From the NCBI GenBank assembly GCA_027491735.1, contig JAOZGP010000034.1:1-49305 (forward strand): 49,305 bases of DNA, given 5' to 3'. The first letter of the stretch is position 1. Each line of letters opens with the position of its first letter. Origin of the DNA: Thermoproteota archaeon. Its GTDB lineage: Archaea > Korarchaeota > Korarchaeia > Korarchaeales > Korarchaeaceae. The notes under the pieces are model-generated. The model saw only the letters and a list, made by a program, of their open reading frames with translations, was not told the DNA's origin and did not search any database. Of the stretch, positions 1 to 7,783 are shown one piece after another. Both the position numbers and the translations under genes were made by a program.

Positions 1-199
1 AGGATGGGGTGGACTGGGGAGCTTGACCGATGACTTGAAGGTGCCCTCAGGAAGGCCATCCCATCGAATCCCATGGGAGGCCCTGGACTGTGTGAGAGGA
101 GCTGAGGGAGCGGCTGGTGACCAAGACGGTAAGTTGTGAGGATCAATTCCGTGAGCTTGCTAGTGGCTTGGGTGATCTTTTGAACCCCCTGAATGATAA
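1..199. other. Unassigned GC-rich stretch at window edge
   Basis: I find no convincing gene here. One plus frame stays open from the window edge to a TGA near base 137, but its peptide does not resemble a family I know, and the minus strand has only short open pieces. The stretch has several short inverted repeats, for example around 56-95, so the 3' part of a structured RNA cut by the window edge is possible. I could not match it to SRP RNA or RNase P RNA by eye. Confidence 0.3.
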
Positions 200-209
200 A
201 CTTTTAATT
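200..209 (+). promoter_or_regulatory. TATA box of the tRNA-Trp gene
   Basis: The AT-rich element ACTTTTAATT stands in GC-rich surroundings. Its centre lies about 30 bases before the first base of the mature tRNA at 235, the usual archaeal spacing for a stable RNA promoter. Confidence 0.5.
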
Positions 210-256
210 TTGGCTCCACCAGCCCGGATATTGTGGGGCCGTGGCCCAGCCAGGCA

Positions 257-292
257 CCCCCTGTGATATGAGAGGTGCCCTGGAGAGGTCCA
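257..292 (+). other. Non-canonical tRNA intron in the D loop (36 nt)
   Basis: A 36-nt insertion sits between the D loop (ending A256) and the 3' strand of the D stem (G293). The boundary can slide by one A (256-291). Bases around 250-258 can pair with 274-283 with one bulged base, and 279-283 can pair with 290-294, so the region can form the helices needed for a bulge-helix-bulge substrate of the archaeal splicing endonuclease. The exact cut sites are inferred. Confidence 0.75.
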
Positions 293-308
293 GGGCGACG
301 GGCTCCAG

Positions 309-328
309 TTAGGAGCACTGAGGGGGAT
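309..328 (+). other. Canonical tRNA-Trp intron at position 37/38 (20 nt)
   Basis: A 20-nt insertion follows G37 (308). Exon CTCC (303-306) can pair with intron GGGG (323-326, one G-U), with short bulges on each side, and TTAG (309-312) can pair with CTGA (318-321). This gives a bulge-helix-bulge-like fold at the usual archaeal position. Confidence 0.8.
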
Positions 329-442
329 ACCCGGAGGACGTGGGTTCAAATCCCACCGGCCCCATCTCTTCTGATCATCTAGCAAATAATTAATAGAAAA
401 ATTGACCATTTATCAGTCAGGTGTTTAGCCTCGCGGGTCGCC

Positions 443-1711
443 GTGATGCGTTCCAGTGACCGGGCTGTCCAGGAGGCCTACTTCTACCTCATGAGTATGG
501 CGGGCCTCCCGTGGGAGGAGGTTGAGTCGCCGGATCCCATGGGCCATACTGTGGCCATAGCTCCAGAGGATTCTGAACTTGTTCCTCCACTGATGCCGAT
601 CGTGGTGATCGGCTCCACCATAACGCTCTATCATCCTCAGAGCAGGAGATCCAAGGAGGTCAGATCCGTGAGGCTTATGGGCGTGGATGTGCCGATATTC
701 GGCTACACCTACACTGCGCCTGGTAAGCGTGTGGGGGACATGCCCATAAAGGTCGATGAGGACAGAGTGTACGTTTGCTTCGACCTCTTCAGGGAGACCA
801 GCCGAATCCTCAGAGATCCGACGGGCAATAACTCTCACGTTCTGGTGGTGTACTCAATGCTCCTGAGGAGGCTTATAGGACATCTGAGCCTGAGGTCTGG
901 GATACCCTACGTCCATGTAATGAGATGGCCCTTTGGGGTGAGCAGAGCTGTATCTCTAGGCTTCGAGATCAGGTCACCGTCCCTCGGGAAGATATATAGG
1001 TGCAAAACAAGGGGGACAGCCTTCATGACACCCGAGGTGTTGGATGAGATCCGGGAGAGAGATGCTCAGTTCCTCACCTCCACCGGAAAAAACATCGGGG
1101 TTCTCTTGGATAGCCCTCCTAGAGGAAGTTTGCCAAGAATCCACGACAAAGCGACCTTCTTCAATAGAAACAAACCTGCTGGCTTTTTCTTGGGATCATA
1201 TAATCTGAGAAGTCTTGTGTTTTATGTAAATCCTCCTTATGTATCATCTGTTAGGCTTCGGAGATCCTCTCTAGGGTCCCCAGATCCATATCCTGCCTCC
1301 AGATCAACATTCTTGGAGGTGTACACAGCCCTCATAGCGAACAATCCAGGCGATTTGATATCCGTCCTGGAGATGGTTAAGGGATCAGAACCTCTCATCA
1401 CCGCTGTTCTGAGAAGGGCTGCTGATCTCAACATCCAGAACGTCTGGATATCCAGTTATGATGAACTTGTGGATTGGATCACGAGGAGGCGGAGCCTCAA
1501 AGTTGATCTTATGTACGGGAGGAAGAGGATCCTGTTGGAGTTGGGGAGTCCGGTCGATGTCATTGGCTTATCCATGACGCTGAGAGTCCCCAGGGGAGAA
1601 GTATACGCTAGAAGTGGTGATGTCTCGGTGAGAAGGGTGTCCAAGGAGAGCTATCTCCTGACCCTGGACGTCATCAGGGGGAGAAAGACTCTAGAGCTCG
1701 ACCTGGTGTAA
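443..1711 (+). CDS. Conserved-looking hypothetical protein (422 aa)
   Basis: I do not recognise this protein. It is 422 aa, with no signal peptide or clear membrane segment, and arginine codon use like its neighbours (AGG/AGA). The start may be the GTG at 443 or the adjacent ATG at 446; an AT-rich TATA-like element lies near 383-393. The middle part (about residues 185-300) and the stretch ending YDELVDW (about 335) faintly recall polysaccharide-deacetylase/NodB-type proteins, but the metal-binding motifs of that fold are not visible, so I do not assign a function. It is followed after five bases by a methyltransferase gene on the same strand and probably shares its transcript. Confidence 0.7.
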   Translation: MMRSSDRAVQEAYFYLMSMAGLPWEEVESPDPMGHTVAIAPEDSELVPPLMPIVVIGSTITLYHPQSRRSKEVRSVRLMGVDVPIFGYTYTAPGKRVGDMPIKVDEDRVYVCFDLFRETSRILRDPTGNNSHVLVVYSMLLRRLIGHLSLRSGIPYVHVMRWPFGVSRAVSLGFEIRSPSLGKIYRCKTRGTAFMTPEVLDEIRERDAQFLTSTGKNIGVLLDSPPRGSLPRIHDKATFFNRNKPAGFFLGSYNLRSLVFYVNPPYVSSVRLRRSSLGSPDPYPASRSTFLEVYTALIANNPGDLISVLEMVKGSEPLITAVLRRAADLNIQNVWISSYDELVDWITRRRSLKVDLMYGRKRILLELGSPVDVIGLSMTLRVPRGEVYARSGDVSVRRVSKESYLLTLDVIRGRKTLELDLV

Positions 1712-1716
1712 AGCAG

Positions 1717-2457
1717 ATGCCGGGCCTGGGAGATGACTGGAACGAAGTCTTAGATATGTTGAGGAGGACGATCCCTAAGTACGAGACAGTCAATCGGGCC
1801 ATAACCTTTGGCTACTCAACGCGAACTAGAAGAACCCTCATCAGACTGGCCTCCCTCCGCCCTGGCATGGTCGTCCTAGATGCTGGATGTGGGCCGGGAA
1901 CCCTCAGCGAGCTAATAGTGCCTAAGATAAGTCCTGAAGGAGTTCTATATCTGATGGATCCGTTGGACGAAATGCTGACAGCTGCTTCCTACACTTTAAG
2001 CAGGTTCAGGAGCTACAATGTGGAGCTTAGGTTCATGAAGGGTTCTTTTGAGGAGATCCCAACAAGAAGCAATTTTTTTGATGTTATATTAGCTTCCTAC
2101 TCGTTCCGGGATGCTAAGGATAGAGTAGCAGCTCTAAAGGAGGTGAGAAGGGTTTTGAAGCCTGGAGGACGGCTCCTCATACTCGAGCTCTCACGGCCCG
2201 ACATAAAACCCGTCGACCTCATTCTCAGAATTTACCTCAGATATCTCGTTCCAACGATATCAGAGATCATGTATAGAGGAAGGAAAAATCCTTGGAAAAT
2301 TCTGCACCGGACGTACGTGAGAATGTGGACCTCGTCCCGGCTGATTAGGGAGATATCCAAGTATTTCATATATGAGTTCTCCTATAGGATGGCTTTCGGC
2401 TCATTCACCATAGTTTCGGCCAGGAAGCCGGTCCACGAGGGACTGACAAAAAGTTAA
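1717..2457 (+). CDS. UbiE/MenG-like class I methyltransferase
   Basis: A SAM-dependent methyltransferase of 246 aa. Motif I is VLDAGCGPGTLS (about residues 51-62). The acidic residue ending beta strand 2 lies in LMDP, and the post-motif segment SFRDAKDR...EVRRVLKPGGRLLILELSRPD is the pattern of the UbiE/MenG (COQ5) family, which methylates the ring of demethylmenaquinone or related quinones. The N-terminal segment YETVNRAITFG also matches UbiE, which usually begins with a YDxxN motif. If it acts on a quinone, it fits the membrane redox pair at 15.6-18 kb, which needs a quinone partner. Other small-molecule substrates remain possible because archaea carry many UbiE paralogues. The gene starts 5 bases after the preceding stop. 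Confidence 0.8.
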   Translation: MPGLGDDWNEVLDMLRRTIPKYETVNRAITFGYSTRTRRTLIRLASLRPGMVVLDAGCGPGTLSELIVPKISPEGVLYLMDPLDEMLTAASYTLSRFRSYNVELRFMKGSFEEIPTRSNFFDVILASYSFRDAKDRVAALKEVRRVLKPGGRLLILELSRPDIKPVDLILRIYLRYLVPTISEIMYRGRKNPWKILHRTYVRMWTSSRLIREISKYFIYEFSYRMAFGSFTIVSARKPVHEGLTKS

Positions 2458-2458
2458 T

Positions 2459-2731
2459 ATGGACTCAGAAAGCCTCTACCCTGTGGTGATCAGGGTGTTG
2501 GAGGCGCTTGTGGCACTGAGGGTGAAACCTAACAGAACGGTTGATTTCAAAAAGAACTTTATGGCTTTGAATGCAGTGAAAGAAGTTCTTTACGTCACCG
2601 GTGAGTACGACTTTCTGATAAGAGTTGAGGCCAATAACACATTCGAGCTCTCAAGAAAGATAGAGGATCTGAGGTGTAAGGACGGAGTTGAGAAGACCGT
2701 GACGTTCATAGTGCTGGAGAAGCTCAGATGA
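2459..2731 (+). CDS. Stand-alone Lrp/AsnC-type ligand-binding (RAM) domain protein
   Basis: A 90-aa protein made only of the Lrp/AsnC C-terminal ligand-binding fold, without the DNA-binding helix-turn-helix. The pattern VKEVLYVTGEYDFLIRVEANNTFELSRKI is typical: a beta strand, the turn TGEYD, then a strand and helix. Such domains form dimers and higher rings and bind amino acids. Single-domain versions are common in archaea, where they are thought to sense ligands or modulate full-length Lrp proteins. The gene starts one base after the stop of the methyltransferase gene and overlaps the next gene (2728), so it lies within an operon. Confidence 0.75.
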   Translation: MDSESLYPVVIRVLEALVALRVKPNRTVDFKKNFMALNAVKEVLYVTGEYDFLIRVEANNTFELSRKIEDLRCKDGVEKTVTFIVLEKLR

Positions 2732-3231
2732 GGCTCTTCATAGTTCCCCTGAAACAGGACGACCCAAGAAGGTCGACAGGTATGAGGCTAATAAGAAGGA
2801 AGCTCGCTGAGAAATCTTCACCCAGGAGGAGAGGGACCCTTGTGCTGAACCCCTTTTCCAGAAAATACCTCTCTCCTGCTGATAAGGAGATCGTTGAGAG
2901 AAGAGGGCTTCTCGCCGTTGATGCTTCCTGGAACAGGATAGATCTCGTCAGATGGCCTCGTGGATATCATCGCAGACTCCCCCTACTTGTGGCTGCAAAC
3001 CCGATAAATTACGGAAAGCCCTTCAAACTCTCAACCTTGGAGGCAATGGCAGCGTCCCTTTTCATAATAGGACATGAGGAGAAGTGTTTCCTCCTCCTAG
3101 ACCAGGTGAAGTGGGGTGCAGAATTCTTCAGGATAAATGAGGAGAGATTGAAGGGTTACAGAAGCGCCAGCAATGAAGAGGAGATCAGGGACCTGAGCGA
3201 GAGATTCTGGAGCGATCTATCGGGTGTTTGA
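2728..3231 (+). CDS. tsr3: Tsr3-like rRNA aminocarboxypropyltransferase (DUF367)
   Basis: A 167-aa protein matching Tsr3, which transfers the 3-amino-3-carboxypropyl group of S-adenosylmethionine to a modified pseudouridine in small-subunit rRNA. Family hallmarks seen here are LNPFSRKYLSPADK (about 41-54), LAVDASWNRID (about 61-71), RRLPLLVAANPINYGKP (about 82-98), the helix LSTLEAMAASLFIIG and the C-terminal WGAEFFRINEERLKGY. The protein is full length for the archaeal family. The start ATG overlaps the preceding stop by four bases, and the stop overlaps the possible TTG codon before sufC, so it is co-transcribed with its neighbours. Confidence 0.92.
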   Translation: MRLFIVPLKQDDPRRSTGMRLIRRKLAEKSSPRRRGTLVLNPFSRKYLSPADKEIVERRGLLAVDASWNRIDLVRWPRGYHRRLPLLVAANPINYGKPFKLSTLEAMAASLFIIGHEEKCFLLLDQVKWGAEFFRINEERLKGYRSASNEEEIRDLSERFWSDLSGV

Positions 3232-3233
3232 GG

Positions 3234-3980
3234 ATGACTGCTCTATACGTCAGAAATCTCTTCGTTAGGTCCTCTGGAGAGAAAATGATTCTCAAGAACG
3301 TAAGTCTCGAACTGTATAGTGGAGAGAGAGTCCTCCTTCTCGGTCCAAACGGCTCAGGCAAGTCCTCACTGATACAGACCATAATGGGAAACCCGAAGTA
3401 TGAGGTCGTGTCCGGAGAGATATACCTGAACTCTGAGAGGATAACAGATCTTCCCACTGAGGACAGAGTCTCCAGAGGGTTAGGGGTCATCTTTCAGATG
3501 TCTCCCGTTATAAGGGGAATATCTTTGAGGGATCTCCTGGTCAAGGTCTCGAAGAGAAGCGGTGTATCCCTCGAGGATGTGAGAGCCGTGGCAGATGAGC
3601 TCAATGCCACACATCTCCTCGATAGAAGCCTAAACCAGGGGTTCAGTGGAGGGGAAATGAAAAAGGCGGAGCTTCTTCTTCTATTTGCCCAAAACCCAAA
3701 GATAGCTCTGATAGACGAAATAGATTCTGGAGTGGATGTGGACAGCCTGAACTCGGTCGGAAAGGTGTTTCAGAGGCTGTTCTCTGATGAGAACAGAACG
3801 CTCCTTATCGTGACCCACACAGGACATATAGCCAGGTATGTCGGTGTTAACACGGCCTACGTCATGATAAATGGAAGAATAGTCTGTAAAGGGGACCCAA
3901 AGAGGATCTTGGAGACGATATTCAAGGAGGGGTTCAACAAGTGTTTGGAGTGTGTGGGTGTTGGGGATGAAGCTAGATGA
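3234..3980 (+). CDS. sufC: SufC iron-sulfur cluster assembly ATPase
   Basis: An ABC-type ATPase of the SUF Fe-S cluster assembly machine. Walker A is GPNGSGKSS (about residues 36-44), the Q-loop is in VIFQMSP, the signature is FSGGEMKK rather than the transporter LSGGQ, and Walker B is IALIDEIDSGVDVDSL. IDEIDSGVDV is the SufC-specific form. I start it at ATG 3234; a TTG at 3228 is in frame but overlaps the upstream stop. The 3' end overlaps the next gene, sufB, by 14 bases, as expected for a translationally coupled SufC-SufB pair. SufC and SufB form the scaffold on which clusters are built; the many Fe-S proteins in this window would be clients. Confidence 0.95.
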   Translation: MTALYVRNLFVRSSGEKMILKNVSLELYSGERVLLLGPNGSGKSSLIQTIMGNPKYEVVSGEIYLNSERITDLPTEDRVSRGLGVIFQMSPVIRGISLRDLLVKVSKRSGVSLEDVRAVADELNATHLLDRSLNQGFSGGEMKKAELLLLFAQNPKIALIDEIDSGVDVDSLNSVGKVFQRLFSDENRTLLIVTHTGHIARYVGVNTAYVMINGRIVCKGDPKRILETIFKEGFNKCLECVGVGDEAR

Positions 3981-5163
3981 GGCGTTGGTTAGGGCGAGGA
4001 GAGCTCTGGACAAACCAGCTGAATTTGGACCTGATCTGAACGTAAGCGAGTTCGCCGTGGTCACTGGAGGGAATGAGCTCGCTCTGTCCAGGGGAAGAGA
4101 CCGGCTATCGCTCGTGGGGGTTGATCTAAGCGATGAGAATAGAGCTGGATCGTATTATCAGGTGGACGAGAGTGTTGTCGGGATAAGCGCTAAAATGCCC
4201 GGCCTAACTGTCCTCCCCTTCGAGCATGCCATTGAGGAGGGCATCATAGAAAACTATGTTTGGGAGTTGGTCCCACCCGATCTGGACAAGTACACCGCTC
4301 TCAATGCTATATACGGTAGGAGGGGATACGTTGTCGTAGCTGAGAGGAAGAGGAAAATAAGAGAGCCTGTGCAGGCCTGTCTGTTCATGTCCTCCCCAGG
4401 AGGGATACAGGTTCCACACAACGTTATAATAGCTGAGGAGGGTTCTGAGCTGAGCGTCTATACTGGATGCACTATAATGCCGGAGGTCGTCGGCCTGCAC
4501 GTTGGAGTCACTGAGATATATGTCAAGCATGGAGCCAAAGTCAACTTTGTGATGATCCATGCTTGGAACGAGGACGCTCATGTCAGACCACGGACAGCAG
4601 TTCTTGTGGAGGAAGGGGGAACATACGTTGAGCATTACATAAATATGGCTCCCGTGGCCTCCCTTCAGGCTAGACCGAGAGTCACGCTTGCAGGAAGAGA
4701 GGCTAAAGCCCACCTATCCTCTGTCATAGTGGCCAAAGGGAGATCTCTAATGGATTTTGGAGGTCTGATCAGGCTTGAGGGTGAGGAGACGAGGGGTGAG
4801 ATAGTGTCTAGGGTAATAGCCAAGGACTTCGCTAGGACCACATCGAGGCTTAGATTGGAAGCCAACGGGATCGGTTGTAGAGGACATACAGAGTGTAATG
4901 GCCTGATGCTCTCCAAGAGGGCTCAGATCCTGACGATACCGGAACTCTTGTCCTCAGTTAGCGATGCTGAGCTCACCCACGAAGCGGCTGTTGGTAAGCT
5001 TAAGGAGGAGGAGATATACTACCTGACCGCCAGAGGGATAAAGAGGAAGGAGGCCATCTCCATGCTGGTAAGGGGTTTCATGAACGTCAGGATCGAGGGG
5101 CTTCCCTCGAAGCTGAGAAGACAGATAGATTTGGCAATCGCGATGGCAGCAGCCGGTCTTTGA
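3967..5163 (+). CDS. sufB: SufB/SufD-family Fe-S cluster scaffold protein
   Basis: A 398-aa SufB/SufD family protein. The beta-helix core (about residues 130-340) holds repeated short strands and glycines. The C-terminal region has the family pattern GHTECNGLML followed by AELTHEAAVGKLKEEEIYYLTARGIKRKEAISMLVRGF. Many archaea carry only SufC plus one SufB-type protein, as here, so I assign SufB; SufD cannot be excluded from sequence alone. ATG 3967 is preferred over the upstream GTG at 3952 because it gives a normal N-terminus and lies within the sufC overlap. The gene ends four bases before the convergent end of glyA. Confidence 0.92.
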   Translation: MKLDEALVRARRALDKPAEFGPDLNVSEFAVVTGGNELALSRGRDRLSLVGVDLSDENRAGSYYQVDESVVGISAKMPGLTVLPFEHAIEEGIIENYVWELVPPDLDKYTALNAIYGRRGYVVVAERKRKIREPVQACLFMSSPGGIQVPHNVIIAEEGSELSVYTGCTIMPEVVGLHVGVTEIYVKHGAKVNFVMIHAWNEDAHVRPRTAVLVEEGGTYVEHYINMAPVASLQARPRVTLAGREAKAHLSSVIVAKGRSLMDFGGLIRLEGEETRGEIVSRVIAKDFARTTSRLRLEANGIGCRGHTECNGLMLSKRAQILTIPELLSSVSDAELTHEAAVGKLKEEEIYYLTARGIKRKEAISMLVRGFMNVRIEGLPSKLRRQIDLAIAMAAAGL

Positions 5164-5166
5164 ATG

Positions 5167-6495
5167 TTATGAGGGCATTCTGAGCCTTATGTATTTGTAG
5201 GCCTCGTCCGAGGTCTCGAAAACATACCTCACGCGCGTGAAGTTCTTCCTGAACTCCACCACCTTCTTGGCTACGGTCCTCGGATCCTCCTTGTCTAGGA
5301 GAACCATCCTTACGAACTTGGCTACTTCCTTCATATCTTCCTCCTTCATTCCCAGTCTGGTGACCTCAGCCACGCCCATCCTGATACCTCCTGGATCAAG
5401 AAAGCTCCTTCCTCTCCTCACGTCCCATGGGAGGAGGTTTCTGTTCACTATTATGTTGGCCTCCTCCAGCAGCTTTTCAGCCTTCATGCCGCCGCCCATC
5501 TCGTGAACATCCAGAAGGACCTGATGGCTCCTCGTGAAGCCCTTCTTCTCACCTGGAACATTGAATCCTTCGTCGTGAAGTGCCTCTGCGAAGCTCTTAG
5601 CGTTCTTCACCACCTGGGAGGCGTACTCCCTCCCGAACATCAACATCTCTGCCAGAGTAACGGCCAAAGCTGCGACGGCATTGAGGTGATGGTTGCTCAG
5701 GAGCCCAGGAAAGCTGGCCTTTTTTATCCTCTCAAATTTCTCATCATCGTTCGTCAACACCATCCCATGCTGCGGTCCGGGAAGAGTTTTGTGAGTGCTC
5801 ATGGACATTGTGTCAGCACCCTCGCCAAGAGGGTCCTGAAACTTCCCTCCAGCTATGAGACCAGCTACATGAGCTGCGTCGTAGTTGACAACAGCTCCAA
5901 GGCTTTTAGCCGCATCGGAGATCTCCTTCACTGGATGGGGGAACAGGATCACACTACCGCCCAGCATGATCAGCTTCGGCCTGTACTTTTCCATCCTCTC
6001 AATAGTCTTGTCCACATCGATGTTAAGCTCCTCGTCTCTGTAGGCTAGGTACTTGACATCAAGACCTCTGACAGCTCCGGCCGTTCCTCCTATGAAGTTG
6101 CCCTTCTGCCCTAGAAGAGGACCCATGCTTATGTGCCCACCTTTTGTTATCGGGAGAGCCATCATCACATCCCCAGGAGAGGTGAAGGTTGTGTAGATCA
6201 CGAGATTTGCTACAACACCACTTATCGGTCTCACATCAGCGAATTTTACCCTGTAGAGGTGCTTGGCCAGCTCCATCGCTATGCTCTCCACCTCATCCAT
6301 GTATCTCGTACCAGCGTACACCCTCTCGCCCACCCATCCCTCGGCATATCTGTGACCGAAATCGCTTATCAGTGCCTCCTTCACAGCACAACTGGTGATG
6401 TTTTCGCTAGCTATGAGTGGTAGAGATGAAGAAAACCACCTATGATGCTCCTCAATCAGGTAGAAAACTTTCTCGTAAGCTTCCTTAGGATTCAA
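5167..6495 (-). CDS. glyA: Serine hydroxymethyltransferase GlyA
   Basis: A PLP enzyme that interconverts serine and glycine while moving a one-carbon unit to or from a pterin. Seen are LIASENITS near the N-terminus, the GERVYAGTRYMDEVE segment, NYDAAHVAGLIAGG and the PLP-lysine motif MSTHKTLPGPQHG. It is about 442 aa, normal for archaeal GlyA. The frame is open up to an ATG at 6558, but those 21 extra residues look non-native. TTG 6495 has a good ribosome site (GGTGAGG, 5 bases before it) and a TATA-like TGTTTAATCTTA near 6530-6541 that would start transcription downstream of 6558. The upstream promoter region is shared with the divergent gene at 6576. Confidence 0.95.
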   Translation of the reverse strand: MNPKEAYEKVFYLIEEHHRWFSSSLPLIASENITSCAVKEALISDFGHRYAEGWVGERVYAGTRYMDEVESIAMELAKHLYRVKFADVRPISGVVANLVIYTTFTSPGDVMMALPITKGGHISMGPLLGQKGNFIGGTAGAVRGLDVKYLAYRDEELNIDVDKTIERMEKYRPKLIMLGGSVILFPHPVKEISDAAKSLGAVVNYDAAHVAGLIAGGKFQDPLGEGADTMSMSTHKTLPGPQHGMVLTNDDEKFERIKKASFPGLLSNHHLNAVAALAVTLAEMLMFGREYASQVVKNAKSFAEALHDEGFNVPGEKKGFTRSHQVLLDVHEMGGGMKAEKLLEEANIIVNRNLLPWDVRRGRSFLDPGGIRMGVAEVTRLGMKEEDMKEVAKFVRMVLLDKEDPRTVAKKVVEFRKNFTRVRYVFETSDEAYKYIRLRMPS

Positions 6496-6575
6496 TGGAC
6501 CCTCACCAGAACATCGGGATAGGTGTAAGATTAAACACTTTGGTCTTCTCCTAGGCATGGTTCGTGGTGACCTGA

Positions 6576-7547
6576 ATGGGAAAGGCCAGCAGGAAGATCT
6601 TGGAGATCATCTCAAAGCTGTCCGGAGCTGAAAGTGAAGATGTCGTTCTGGGACCACATCCCTGCATAGATGCTGGTATAGAGAAGATTTGTGGAGGATA
6701 CAGAGTTTACTCGGTGGATCCAACCTTTTCAGTCCCTCTGAAGGATTTGGGATATCTCGCCTTCTGCTTCTCATTCTCCGATGTAGCGGTCATTGGAGGG
6801 AAGCCCTCCCTGATGATCAACACGATCCTTCTCCCGGTCGATGCCGACGAGCGTCTGGAGGTTAAAATAGCGGAACAACTTGACAAGGTTGCCAGGAGAT
6901 ATGGAGTGAAGATAATTGCTGGGCACACCGGCAGGTACTCATGCGTGAAGGAGCCTGTCGTCGTCTCTACGGCCATAGGTTTTACCAAAAAACCTCTGAC
7001 TCCAGACAACATACTGGAGGGAGATTCTCTGATTCTCATCCGGCCCTTAGGATCTGAGTTCCTATACAGCCTGGCCAACCTGAGGCCGGAAGTCATGAGG
7101 TCCATGGATGCATCCATTGCTGTGTGGAGCAAGTCGAAGGAGGAGCTCAATGCTGTGGATCCTGCTCTTCTCATGTACGGATCCGGTTTCGCTTCCTACA
7201 TGAAGGATCTCGCTGAGGGAGGGCTTATAAGAGCTGCCAACGATCTTGCTGATGCGAGCGGGTTTGGGTTCGAGATAGTGTTCGACGAGCTTCCCATACC
7301 ACCAGAGCTGATGATCCTCTCGAAGAGGTTCTGTTTTGATCCACTAGCTGCCTCTAGTTCAGGGACTCTGCTCGTTGTGGTGAGATCCTGGAAAGCTGAT
7401 ATGGCTCTCGACTTCATAAGCTCGAGAGGTTTCGTGGCGAGGATCATCGGAAGGATTTTGAAGAAGGGGAGGTATCTCGTGAGGGAGGGGAGGAGGCATT
7501 CCTTTCCCGAGAGAGCGGAGGATCCCTACGCGAAGGTGGTCAAGTGA
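6576..7547 (+). CDS. AIR-synthase-related (PurM/HypE superfamily) protein
   Basis: A 323-aa protein of the PurM/HypE/ThiL/SelD superfamily, whose members bind ATP in a dimer cleft and activate carbonyl, thio or phosphate groups. Seen are the N-terminal VVLGPHPCIDAG, the Mg/ATP segment YSVDPTFSVP, SFSDVAVIGGKPSLM (the equivalent of the superfamily DVAAMG motif), IIAGHTGRY and the C-terminal GSGFASYMKDLAEGGLIRAANDLADASG, typical of the AIRS C domain. It lacks the C-terminal PRYC tail of HypE, so it is better called an archaeal AIR-synthase-related protein of unknown substrate. The start ATG lies 81 bases from the glyA start, and the 3' end overlaps the next gene by four bases. Confidence 0.85.
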   Translation: MGKASRKILEIISKLSGAESEDVVLGPHPCIDAGIEKICGGYRVYSVDPTFSVPLKDLGYLAFCFSFSDVAVIGGKPSLMINTILLPVDADERLEVKIAEQLDKVARRYGVKIIAGHTGRYSCVKEPVVVSTAIGFTKKPLTPDNILEGDSLILIRPLGSEFLYSLANLRPEVMRSMDASIAVWSKSKEELNAVDPALLMYGSGFASYMKDLAEGGLIRAANDLADASGFGFEIVFDELPIPPELMILSKRFCFDPLAASSSGTLLVVVRSWKADMALDFISSRGFVARIIGRILKKGRYLVREGRRHSFPERAEDPYAKVVK

Positions 7548-7783
7548 AATGTAAAATCAAGGAAATTCTTTCCATGATCTACTGGAAGCCTGGAGAGGAT
7601 CCGAAGAGTTTCAGCATAGTGTTCATCTCCAGAGGAGCTGAGAACTGCTTGGAGATCGTAAAGGCTTCAGAGGTGATGTTCTCAGGAGATCGCCTGAATT
7701 TAGGGGACCGCGTGATTCCTCTCCACAGAATAGTTGAGATCAGGAGGAATGGTCAGGTCATCTGGAGGAGAAGATCTCCTTAA
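7544..7783 (+). CDS. UPF0248 (DUF504) family protein
   Basis: A 79-aa archaeal protein. The pattern fits UPF0248: an N-terminal IKEILSMIYW, a central FISRGAENCLE and the signature VIPLHRIVEIRRNGQVIWRR at the end. The function of the family is not established; its archaea-wide distribution and small size have suggested a link to RNA metabolism, but nothing here shows that. The start ATG overlaps the stop of the AIRS-like gene by four bases. Its last 26 bases overlap the end of the convergent DtxR-type regulator gene. Confidence 0.85.
   Translation: MKCKIKEILSMIYWKPGEDPKSFSIVFISRGAENCLEIVKASEVMFSGDRLNLGDRVIPLHRIVEIRRNGQVIWRRRSP

Larger units (their letters stand above)
235..364 (+). tRNA. tRNA-Trp(CCA) with two introns
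   Basis: The ends form a perfect 7-bp acceptor stem (235-241 GGGGCCG with 357-363 CGGCCCC) and A73 at 364. The T arm is perfect (340-356, GTGGG TTCAAAT CCCAC). The D stem pairs 244-247 GCCC with 293-296 GGGC. The anticodon loop reads C T CCA G, with CCA at 305-307, giving Trp. Removing 257-292 and 309-328 leaves exactly 74 nt with normal spacing in every arm. CCA is not encoded. The first base pair of the anticodon stem (298 A with 334 G) is a mismatch. tRNA-Trp is a classic intron carrier in archaea at position 37/38; the second intron in the D loop is what makes this gene unusual. The split was derived by hand folding. Confidence 0.9.

Noticed and set aside
425..838. Long minus-strand frame opposite the first protein gene
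   Set aside because: Shadow of the real plus-strand gene; peptide resembles no family and codon use is atypical.
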